DNA from: Bacteriovoracales bacterium
GTDB lineage: Bacteria; Bdellovibrionota; Bacteriovoracia; Bacteriovoracales; Bacteriovoracaceae
Assembly (NCBI GenBank): GCA_028346125.1
Contig: JAOMEV010000001.1
Location: 1 to 64,000, forward strand
Length of the DNA stretch: 64,000 nt
Reading direction: 5' to 3'
Shown here: positions 16,830-24,179 of the stretch, one piece after another
Position numbering within the stretch: position 1 is the first letter of the stretch
Layout: every line of letters starts with the position of its first letter
The notes under the pieces: model-generated
Database searches by the model: none
Seen by the model: only the letters and a program-made list of their open reading frames with translations
What the model was told of the DNA's origin: nothing
Program-made: the position numbers and the translations under genes

Positions 16830-17621
16830 ATGTTTAAACAATTATTTTCTTTAAATAGCAAAACCTTCGTTGTAACTGGTGGAACAGGGTACTTAGGAGC
16901 TGAGATCTCAAAGGGCCTGGCATTAAGTGGGGCCAAAGTTTATGCCCTTGGAAGAAAGAAAGATCCAATAGATGAACTTAATAACTTTAATAAAGAACTT
17001 CAAGGGGAAGGCTCTATAGAGGCGATATCTTTAGATGTATTTAATCCCCAATTATTTGAAAATTTTATTACCGATATTGTTGAAAAAAATGGAAAAATTG
17101 ATGGGCTTGTAAATAATGCTATAAGTGCGAAAAGAGAGCCACTCGATGAACTTGATAAAGAACTACTTTTTAAAGGAATTCATGGTACTTTTACTCATTA
17201 CTATGAAAACTCTGTAATCGTTGCAGATAAAATGAAAAAGTCTGGTGGTGGAGTTATTGTAAATAACGGTTCTCTATTTGGTTTTTTGGTACCAAAACCT
17301 TCAATGCATCTCGATTTAAATAATAAAGCTTCTCTTCATACCGCAGTTTCAAAAGCTGGGGTTATACAAATGACAAAATATATGGCCGTTGAGTACGCAA
17401 AATTTGACATTAGGGTTAATTGCTTTAGCCCTGGTTGGTTTCCAAAAAAGAAAGGGCCTGAAAGACCTGATTATATGGAGCAACTAAAATCCCATATTCC
17501 GATGAATAGGGTTGGGAAGCCCCATGAAATTGCAGGCGTTGTTATTTTTCTAACATCACAGGCATCAAGCTACGTTAATGGCCAAAATCTAATTGTTGAT
17601 GGTGGGTATACCCTTTGGTAG
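16830..17621 (+). CDS. SDR oxidoreductase lacking the catalytic Tyr
   Basis: A 263-residue classical short-chain dehydrogenase. TGGTGYLGAE (~16-25) binds NAD(P), NNAISA replaces the usual NNAG, NNGSLFG holds the catalytic Ser, and the C-terminus VNGQNLIVDGGYTLW is typical of the family. At the active site the sequence is HTAVSKAG where Y-x3-K is expected: Lys is present, but the Tyr position is Thr, with His next to it. Either chemistry is altered or the protein no longer reduces. AAGG lies 9 nt before the ATG. It is divergent from the transketolase operon and convergent, 8 bp apart, with the oxygenase-partner gene. Confidence 0.8.
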   Translation: MFKQLFSLNSKTFVVTGGTGYLGAEISKGLALSGAKVYALGRKKDPIDELNNFNKELQGEGSIEAISLDVFNPQLFENFITDIVEKNGKIDGLVNNAISAKREPLDELDKELLFKGIHGTFTHYYENSVIVADKMKKSGGGVIVNNGSLFGFLVPKPSMHLDLNNKASLHTAVSKAGVIQMTKYMAVEYAKFDIRVNCFSPGWFPKKKGPERPDYMEQLKSHIPMNRVGKPHEIAGVVIFLTSQASSYVNGQNLIVDGGYTLW

Positions 17622-17629
17622 TGCTGAGG

Positions 17630-18064
17630 TCATTCCCAAACTATGCTAGATGTCATGTGTTTTGCCACATCCATTGGTAGCTTTTTCAAACACAAAGATT
17701 TAGCTAAAATAAAATTTTCAATGTAGGCCAAATCTTCTTTTGAACAGATTTTCTTTTCTTCCAAGGCAAAATGCAATTCTTTTCCTTGGTCTAAAATAGA
17801 AATGATTAATTCTTTAGCTAACGTTAGAGAATTTGGTAACTGGTGCACTGAGTAAAAAACCATCCCATCCAATTTTGATAAATTTTTTATTTCACCATTA
17901 AGCTGCATAAAGCATTCTTTCATGTAGTATTCAGCAGTACTCAAAAAGTATTCCAGGTTGTTCAAAGAAGCATAGTTTCTTATAACCAAGTTTTGAACTC
18001 TTTGGGGAATGATATTCCCGTTAATAAAAGTAGATGATACATATCCTCTGAGTTTCTTGCTCAT
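17630..18064 (-). CDS. Sporadic carbohydrate cluster protein, LIC12192-like (copy A)
   Basis: A 144-residue cytoplasmic protein. The run GYVSSTFINGNIIPQRVQNL and the block QGKELHFALE match, as I remember it, the sporadic carbohydrate cluster protein of the LIC12192 type. That family has unknown function and occurs beside a 2OG-Fe(II) oxygenase, as here. The ATG at 18064 is chosen over an upstream in-frame codon because it gives the family's usual length. It starts 4 bp after the oxygenase stop, so the two are co-translated. A second, diverged copy of the pair lies at 19371-20560. I infer a partner or regulator of the oxygenase. Confidence 0.75.
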   Translation of the reverse strand: MSKKLRGYVSSTFINGNIIPQRVQNLVIRNYASLNNLEYFLSTAEYYMKECFMQLNGEIKNLSKLDGMVFYSVHQLPNSLTLAKELIISILDQGKELHFALEEKKICSKEDLAYIENFILAKSLCLKKLPMDVAKHMTSSIVWE

Positions 18065-18068
18065 TTTA

Positions 18069-18875
18069 TCAAACCTCTGGAGTAAAATAATCAAACCCAA
18101 GACGAGTTAATGGCCTTATGGTTATAGGCTCAAATGTCTCTCCCAGTTCTTTAGCGCGGTAGGGGCTGAGAAGGCTCTTAAAGCGAACATTTATGCTCCA
18201 CCTTGTATGAGGTTCGTCGTTTAAGCGGTTTCCATGCATAAGGGTATGAGAAAAAATAACATAAGACCCTAAGCGGGTATTTAGAAAAATAAAATCCTTT
18301 TCAAACTCCTTAAATAAATTTTCGGAATCTAAGTAACTATATTGTTTGAAGTTTCTCATAATCTGGTCATTTTTTTTTCTTGGAATAAGATACATGGATC
18401 TAGTTTTGTAGCAATCTGTTAGAGGAACCCAAAGAACAACTTCGTATGGAGAGTTTCCATTCCATACGTCAGAATGTAGCGGTAATAGAGAAGATTTATC
18501 GTGGGGGTATTGAATGCTAAAGTTTACGTTCCTTTGCATTGAAAGTTCGTTCCCCACGATAGAATTAATGTAACTTTTTGTATTTTGGTATAATTTTGGT
18601 CGTAAAAAACTTCTGGAGTTCATTTTTTTGATAACCTCTAATCGAAATTTATTAAGCTCATCCTGAGGTATAAAAAGGTGAGTATTGTCAAAAAAATAGT
18701 CAATATCTTTGGGTCTATTAGTAGAGCTTAAGTAATTCTCCTCAAAAATTTTATAAATTTCGTATCTTATTTTTAAAACAAAGGAATAGTTTTTTAGGGG
18801 AGATTCAATATAGCCATCTTCTAAAAAATTATCTTCAATAATCTTTTCATGATCATTAAAAAAATTACTTTTCAC
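18069..18875 (-). CDS. 2OG-Fe(II) oxygenase of sporadic carbohydrate cluster (copy A)
   Basis: A 268-residue PhyH-like oxygenase. LHSDVW gives the H-x-D iron ligands, SHTLMHGN the distal His, and TRWSINVRFKS the Arg that binds 2-oxoglutarate. Such enzymes hydroxylate or otherwise oxidise small molecules; the substrate here is presumably a sugar nucleotide or glycan (inference). The start is GTG at 18875 and no better in-frame start precedes the conserved part. The ribosome binding site lies in a run of eight G on the coding strand directly before the GTG, preceded by eight A. Change in tract length would alter spacing, so expression may vary by slippage. Confidence 0.8.
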   Translation of the reverse strand: MKSNFFNDHEKIIEDNFLEDGYIESPLKNYSFVLKIRYEIYKIFEENYLSSTNRPKDIDYFFDNTHLFIPQDELNKFRLEVIKKMNSRSFLRPKLYQNTKSYINSIVGNELSMQRNVNFSIQYPHDKSSLLPLHSDVWNGNSPYEVVLWVPLTDCYKTRSMYLIPRKKNDQIMRNFKQYSYLDSENLFKEFEKDFIFLNTRLGSYVIFSHTLMHGNRLNDEPHTRWSINVRFKSLLSPYRAKELGETFEPITIRPLTRLGFDYFTPEV

Positions 18876-18876
18876 T

Positions 18877-18892
18877 CCCCCCCCTTTTTTTT
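18877..18892. repeat. C8T8 homopolymer tract in a ribosome binding site
   Basis: Eight C followed by eight T on the + strand reads as A8G8 immediately upstream of the minus-strand GTG start at 18875. The G run supplies the Shine-Dalgarno sequence. Tracts of this length are known slippage sites in phase-variable surface genes. Confidence 0.7.
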
Positions 18893-19072
18893 AAAATGAG
18901 AATTTTAACTCCCTTTTTAACAAATGGTGTATGTTATCGTAACTAAACTTTAAAAAAACTTTCGCCTTTGATCTTTTATTTAGTCTATAATCCTGCTTGC
19001 TTATGACTCCAATTTCAAGATTACCCCATAAAAAAGGGGGAGAAAATAAAAAGTTTCAAACAGTAAAACTTT

Positions 19073-19087
19073 TGGAAAGCGTTTCCA
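19073..19087. promoter_or_regulatory. LacI/GalR-like operator candidate
   Basis: TGGAAA-GCG-TTTCCA is a perfect dyad with a central CG, the general form of LacI-family operators. It lies ~200 bp upstream of the copy A oxygenase start and downstream of copy B. No LacI-type gene is in the window. Confidence 0.3.
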
Positions 19088-19370
19088 TTGAAAAGAATTT
19101 CTCGTAGGGTAAATCAATGAAAAAAGGTTTAATAAATTCTCATATGCTTCTTAAAAAAGAAAAATAAGTTAACACCGACAGGTAATATTGTTACTTTTCT
19201 TTGAATACTTATGTCAAAGAGGCAATTAGTTGAATCGTAAAAAAACCTGTCCCATTGACTATAATTCGGTCAACGAAGTCTATATCAATTTTAAGAGTTT
19301 GGGTACTGGGAACAAAATTGCAATGATTACCAAAATAAAATTTTCAATTCATGAAAATTAGATGAAATAA

Positions 19371-19805
19371 TCAACTACATAAAAAATTTTCATAATTTCT
19401 TTGAAATTTTTTTAAAATTGGTATGTTAGACTGAAGTTGTTTTTGGTACATGTAAAGCTGTGGCCAAAAAATTTCTAAATCTTCGATCCCGTGCATTGAA
19501 ACATCTTCCCGTGCGAAATGAACCTCATAGCCATTATTTAAAATTTGTTTAAGCAAATTAATATTAAATTGTGATCCATAACAAAATTGATGTACCCTAA
19601 AAAAAATAAAGCCATTAACGCTCGGGCTCAATTTTATCCTTGTCTTGGCACAGCTTTGTGACTCCAGAGTAGAGAGGTGCTCAACAGTATAAAAGACAAT
19701 CGAACCATCTAACTTTTTCGCTTTTTCACTGTTGATTAAGTGTTGGGAAGGTTGTGGTAGACTTTTTAAAAATCCTAAATCCAAAAATGAATAATAACTT
19801 TTCAT
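19371..19805 (-). CDS. Sporadic carbohydrate cluster protein, LIC12192-like (copy B, diverged)
   Basis: A 144-residue paralogue of the protein at 17630. The C-terminal halves align (FIFFRVHQF and NGYEVHFARED against MVFYSVHQL and QGKELHFALEE), while the N-terminal halves have little in common. Its ATG overlaps the stop of the upstream oxygenase in an ATGA junction, so it is translated with it. Function is unknown. Keeping both pairs in the same arrangement suggests two related but different substrates rather than a recent redundant copy. Confidence 0.7.
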   Translation of the reverse strand: MKSYYSFLDLGFLKSLPQPSQHLINSEKAKKLDGSIVFYTVEHLSTLESQSCAKTRIKLSPSVNGFIFFRVHQFCYGSQFNINLLKQILNNGYEVHFAREDVSMHGIEDLEIFWPQLYMYQKQLQSNIPILKKFQRNYENFLCS

Positions 19806-20560
19806 ATTAAATCTACCTCTTGTGACTTCAATGCGATCTGAGATAGAGGGGACATTTTTAAAACCCTAAAAAACTCAAGGGGATCTTTATGGCCACAAGG
19901 AGAGTAAAGTGATTTGAATCTAATATTTAAAGTCCATCTAGTCTCATCTTCTTTGTTCATTAAACAGCCATGTATAAGGCCCGTCCAAAAAACTAGACTT
20001 GATCCATAGTTTATATTAGAGAATTCAGCATTTTTTTCTGAGTAATCTTGAAAATAAGAATGTTCTTTTTTTTCTTTCAATATATCATTCGCTATCCTAG
20101 ATTTTTTTGAATCCAGAATATACATTCCCTTTGTATTAAAAATATTTACTAAAGGCACCCACAAAACAATTTCAAAGGGAGAATTAACCGGGGCATCTTG
20201 ATGGGTTAGGACATAGTCTTTGTCATTCGGTTGTTGAATGACCAAATTACAAGACTTTTGAACAAGAATATCTGGTCCTATTAAACCTAGTATCGTTTCC
20301 TCATATGCCTCGAAAATTAATTTTAGGGTATCTTTTTCTTTAAGAGTTTTAATAATATCCATTCTAAAATTATTGAGAGCATGGCCTTTTAAATTTAATT
20401 TATGAAAATTATTAAAAAAATCATCAGGGCTTTTTAAGTTATTTTTTTTTAATGTTTCTATGGACTTGGAAAAAATTATGTTTTTTATTTCATTTAGCTT
20501 CTCAATATTGGAAGCTTTAACAACTTCAAAACCATTTTTAGCAAAGCTTTCATACTTCAT
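19802..20560 (-). CDS. 2OG-Fe(II) oxygenase of sporadic carbohydrate cluster (copy B)
   Basis: A 252-residue PhyH-like oxygenase homologous to the one at 18069. THQDAP gives the H-x-D ligands, TGLIHGCL the distal His, and TRWTLNIRFKSLYSP the 2-oxoglutarate-binding Arg. The shared block SPFEIVLWVPL (SPYEVVLWVPL in copy A) confirms paralogy, but the proteins are well diverged elsewhere. AGGG lies 9 nt before the ATG. It follows a GT2 gene by ~50 bp and precedes its partner with a 4-bp overlap, so the three probably form one transcript. Confidence 0.8.
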   Translation of the reverse strand: MKYESFAKNGFEVVKASNIEKLNEIKNIIFSKSIETLKKNNLKSPDDFFNNFHKLNLKGHALNNFRMDIIKTLKEKDTLKLIFEAYEETILGLIGPDILVQKSCNLVIQQPNDKDYVLTHQDAPVNSPFEIVLWVPLVNIFNTKGMYILDSKKSRIANDILKEKKEHSYFQDYSEKNAEFSNINYGSSLVFWTGLIHGCLMNKEDETRWTLNIRFKSLYSPCGHKDPLEFFRVLKMSPLSQIALKSQEVDLI

Positions 20561-20611
20561 GAAAATAGCCCTCCAATGAACTTCAAAATAACAAAACTTT
20601 TTGGAGAAACT

Positions 20612-21343
20612 TCAATACCTTAAAACCCTTTCAGGTTCCTTAGAAAAAGTTTCTTTATTGGTCACTTTTATATCCCAATAAACCTTGATTAAGTAATAAA
20701 ATGTTTTAACTAGGTTTGTGAATTTTAGTGCGACGCTTTTATCATGGTTTGGCTGAAAAAAACAGGGGACTTCAAAAAACTTTGTACCTGAAAGTAGTGT
20801 TTTGGCACTAAGCTCTAAAGTAAACGTATATCCTTCTGACTTGATGTCCATTTTTCTTAAAGCTTCAGTCGAATAAATTCCCCCACCATTAATATATTTA
20901 AGATGAATATTAAAAAGAAGTCTGCACATTTGAGTAAATGTTTCTGATAGTAAAATTCTCAACCTCGGCCGTATTTCGGTATTTACAAAATAGTAACAGA
21001 CAAAGCAATCTTCGTTGCAGTATTTAAAAAAACTTTCAAACATTGAGACTCCGACAACGTTGTCTCCTGGGAAAAAACCAACTTTAGGATATTGAGCATG
21101 TGTTACGATGGTTTTGACACTTTTACCAATACCGTAATTTTTTTCATGCTTAATTGTACGTATGAATGAATGATTGGACTCCCAGCCTTTCATAATTTCG
21201 TAGGTACTATCTGAACTGCCATCATCAACAACGATAATTTCAAAAGGAATATTTGGAAAATTTTTCGAGGCCTTGATAATAACTTCGATGGTATTTGAAA
21301 TATTTTTTTCTTCATTTAAAGCAAAAATTCCAAAAGTAATCAT
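20612..21343 (-). CDS. Family 2 glycosyltransferase (polyprenol-phosphate type)
   Basis: A 243-residue GT2 enzyme without membrane segments. MITFGIFALNEEKNI (1-15) and IIVVDDGSSDST (~37-48) form the nucleotide-binding part, and FFPGDN stands where the usual D-x-D lies, with a single Asp. The overall form resembles dolichyl/undecaprenyl-phosphate sugar synthases. It could load a sugar on undecaprenyl phosphate for use by the two GT-C-like membrane proteins just upstream (inference). AGGGA lies upstream of the ATG. The order GT-C, GT-C, GT2, oxygenase, partner on one strand suggests a shared transcript. Confidence 0.75.
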   Translation of the reverse strand: MITFGIFALNEEKNISNTIEVIIKASKNFPNIPFEIIVVDDGSSDSTYEIMKGWESNHSFIRTIKHEKNYGIGKSVKTIVTHAQYPKVGFFPGDNVVGVSMFESFFKYCNEDCFVCYYFVNTEIRPRLRILLSETFTQMCRLLFNIHLKYINGGGIYSTEALRKMDIKSEGYTFTLELSAKTLLSGTKFFEVPCFFQPNHDKSVALKFTNLVKTFYYLIKVYWDIKVTNKETFSKEPERVLRY

Positions 21344-21393
21344 TTATTTTTCCCTATATTTTTTTAATTTTGTAATCACAACTTCTTTCCAAA

Positions 21394-23934
21394 TCATATC
21401 TTATAAAAATGACTTTTTATAATAAGAATTCTTGAATAATTCCAAATTTTATTAAAACCTATCGCAAAAGAAAGAACGACGAAATTACTTTGAAAAAACC
21501 AATAACGATCATGAACGTTATGCATAAAACAGAAGAAGCAAAAATAACCAAAACTAGTTAACAATAGGCTCGCTACGATAAACTTGTTTTGCGACTTAAA
21601 GGCATAATAGACACCTAAAAGTACAACTAATATCCATAAAAATTTGACAATACCTTTAAGGCTGGATGCTTTAAAAAAAATTGAATAGTTTTTTAATACA
21701 TTTTTCAAACCAGAAAAGAAAATCAAACTTAAATTATTCTTAGTCAATCTCAAGATTATACTACTGGCCTCTTTTTTAGTATAGTGGACGTATTCTTTGG
21801 TCTCTGGATCGACTAGTGTTAAGCGATCAACTTCTCTAAAAATTGGCATGAAATGGTTATTGCCGTTATAGTGTATTCTGTTGCCCAAGCGTTCAAATTT
21901 GTTAGATATTTTATTAAATTTTTTAAATTTTAATATTTCTGCATCATTTTGGTTCGGTGGTAGAAGAGTTGCCTTTTGGGCCAAAAGGTTTTCAGATTTA
22001 AACTTAGAAGACTCTGGGTACAGAGATTTTGTAAAAAAAACCAGCGGTAATATAGAAAAAAGCAAAATTAGTGCTTTATAAAAACTTTTATGTCCGTAAA
22101 CAAAATTCTCTTTTCTTACTAGTAAGGAAAGGGCCAGAGAGATTATAAATAGTATAATAAGGTAAACTCCAGTCAAAAGATTTATTTGCATTGATAAAAA
22201 CGTTGATGCTAAAAAAAAATATAAATAATTTGAATTTAAAGAAGGTGATTTTAAATATTTGAAATATATTGTTATAATACATGTCAAAAAAATTGTTAAG
22301 AAAAGTTCGGTTATATCAGCTCTAGCAAAATAATAGAAAGGGTTATCCTTAAAGCAGAGCTGGGACATGAATAATAGAGACGTTATAGAGTTAAAGTATT
22401 TCTTAATTTGTACATAAAAAATTAAGAAAAAGAAGACCATAAACCAAGATTGAACAATTCGAACAGAACAGGCACTATACATATCTAGCATTTTCATGAA
22501 AATGGATTCTAGAAACGGATAACCAGCTTGACGGTAAGTATGACTTATTCCAAGCAAACCTTTGGTCAAAGAATCTACTCCCTTAATCACCTTATAGTCT
22601 AAAATTGTTTTAAGGCTGGTCAGAGAAAAAATCTTAAAACTTCCATCGATACTTGCAGTAAAAAGATATTTCCCACTACTATCTAGAGACAATGTACTAA
22701 TGGCTGACTTGTGAAAATAGTGTTTTCCTATCTCGTGATCAAAGTTATTATTATAAAGATATAAATGACCAAGTTTATCACCTAAAATTATATGAGGATA
22801 TATATTTTTTTTATCATATGGAATCGGAACCCTTATTTTCGGTCGTAAAAATTTATTTCTTGAATAGCCTTTCCAATGAACTTTTTTACATTGCCAATTT
22901 TTAAATAAACAACTAAATATGAAACCACTTCTAGTCGAAATGTAAATGTCATTACCTTCTTTACCAACCTTTATATCATAAATTTCTTCATGTCCTTTCA
23001 ATAGGAATTTTTTCTTCCATGTATTTATATCCCAAGCGTAAGCATAAGTGTCATAGCTTCCACTGAACAATTTCTTCTGATTAGGAGAGAACTCAAGAGA
23101 TGTAATACTTGAGTAATGACCATAAAGAATTTTCACAACCTTCAGACTATCTATTTCTAAAATAGTGATTTTTCCATCCTCACCACCTACCGCCAAAAGG
23201 TCCATTGAGGGTTCATAGGCCAGACTTAAAATAGCTCCTTTGTGTAATGGAATTTTATTTAAAATTATTAAATCTTTTGAACTCCATACAAAGATGTCTC
23301 CATTTTGATTCCCCGTTACAAATAAACCTTGGTTTTCAATTCTTTTAATTGATGTAATTTTATTCTCTTTCGGGTTATTGATTTTTATTGGTTTCTCTTC
23401 TTTCAAATTTTGAAGAAAGAAATCTCCATTACCGTAAGCAAAAGCAAACCCATTGACATCCCTTAGAAAAGTTGATGATGCCCTAAATTTCAAATAGTTA
23501 TAACTATTATCATCCCTTAAAGAGAGGGGTTCCTCTATTGAAGAAGGTTTTCCACAATACCATTTTGCGAGGTTTGTATAATTATCGTTATCTTGCCAGT
23601 AACAACCTTCCGTTCTGAGGTGATTTTTTGTTGATAGTTTTGTTTCAAAAAATGCAAAAGAAAAAAGATTAATTACAATGAGTGAACCCAAAGTAATTTC
23701 TAGCAAAGTGGATAACTTAACCCTAGATTTTTTTTTATTGATGAGATAACTCATTGTGATGACAGTTAGAAATGAAATGAATAGGAACAAAACATTATGC
23801 TGTTTCAATAAGTCTGCGGCATAGTTTAAAAAATAATTTCCGATAAGAGCTTTAAAACAAAACAACAAAAATATAAAGAATAATGGTAGCAAAATTACAA
23901 CTGTAATATGGTAGTTTTTTTTAAAATAAGTCAT
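21394..23934 (-). CDS. GT-C-like membrane protein with WD40 propeller
   Basis: An 846-residue polytopic protein with an unusual layout. Three membrane segments (~11-30, 46-64, 77-96) are followed by ~350 soluble residues and then about eight to nine more membrane segments. Residues ~150-447 contain about seven WD40-type blades, including SITSLEFSPNQKKLFSGSYD and AISTLSLDSSGKYLFTASID. The Lys/Arg-rich loop at 67-73 places the propeller in the periplasm by the positive-inside rule. Around the propeller are remnants of a GT-C first loop: acidic WQDNDNY (113-119) before it, and YRQAGYPFLES, then NPFYYFARAD (531-540), after it. These resemble the H-P-P-x-Y-Y and A-R-A-E blocks of GT39-type enzymes. 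C111 and C127 could pair. I infer a periplasmic glycosyltransferase with an inserted propeller. Confidence 0.7.
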   Translation of the reverse strand: MTYFKKNYHITVVILLPLFFIFLLFCFKALIGNYFLNYAADLLKQHNVLFLFISFLTVITMSYLINKKKSRVKLSTLLEITLGSLIVINLFSFAFFETKLSTKNHLRTEGCYWQDNDNYTNLAKWYCGKPSSIEEPLSLRDDNSYNYLKFRASSTFLRDVNGFAFAYGNGDFFLQNLKEEKPIKINNPKENKITSIKRIENQGLFVTGNQNGDIFVWSSKDLIILNKIPLHKGAILSLAYEPSMDLLAVGGEDGKITILEIDSLKVVKILYGHYSSITSLEFSPNQKKLFSGSYDTYAYAWDINTWKKKFLLKGHEEIYDIKVGKEGNDIYISTRSGFIFSCLFKNWQCKKVHWKGYSRNKFLRPKIRVPIPYDKKNIYPHIILGDKLGHLYLYNNNFDHEIGKHYFHKSAISTLSLDSSGKYLFTASIDGSFKIFSLTSLKTILDYKVIKGVDSLTKGLLGISHTYRQAGYPFLESIFMKMLDMYSACSVRIVQSWFMVFFFLIFYVQIKKYFNSITSLLFMSQLCFKDNPFYYFARADITELFLTIFLTCIITIYFKYLKSPSLNSNYLYFFLASTFLSMQINLLTGVYLIILFIISLALSLLVRKENFVYGHKSFYKALILLFSILPLVFFTKSLYPESSKFKSENLLAQKATLLPPNQNDAEILKFKKFNKISNKFERLGNRIHYNGNNHFMPIFREVDRLTLVDPETKEYVHYTKKEASSIILRLTKNNLSLIFFSGLKNVLKNYSIFFKASSLKGIVKFLWILVVLLGVYYAFKSQNKFIVASLLLTSFGYFCFFCFMHNVHDRYWFFQSNFVVLSFAIGFNKIWNYSRILIIKSHFYKI

Positions 23935-24179
23935 TATAATACCTAATGAATTTTCCCCAGGCAGTTAAGATGAGTCTAAAAATTCCAATTTTAAAAGTCA
24001 AGGTCATTGAAGTTTATAAATTTTTGTAAAAAATTAAGTTAAAAGACATTTTTAAACAAAAACGGAGTCCCTTAAAAAATTCTTCCCAAATGAGATATCT
24101 GTGAAAGAAAAAAGGGATTGTTTCATGTTATCGATATCAAGACTAATTTTTATAAAGAAAGGCAGAGTGAAATCTGGAT

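Larger units (their letters stand above)
18876..19370. other. Spacer between the two oxygenase pairs
   Basis: About 495 bp. It begins with the C8T8 tract of copy A's ribosome binding site and holds a dyad at 19073-19087. A 45-codon minus-strand open frame at about 19220-19350 has no start or recognisable similarity. No terminator or RNA gene is clear. Confidence 0.5.

Noticed and set aside
19220-19350. 45-codon minus-strand frame between the oxygenase pairs
   Set aside because: No start codon, no ribosome binding site and no recognisable similarity; within chance for AT-rich DNA.
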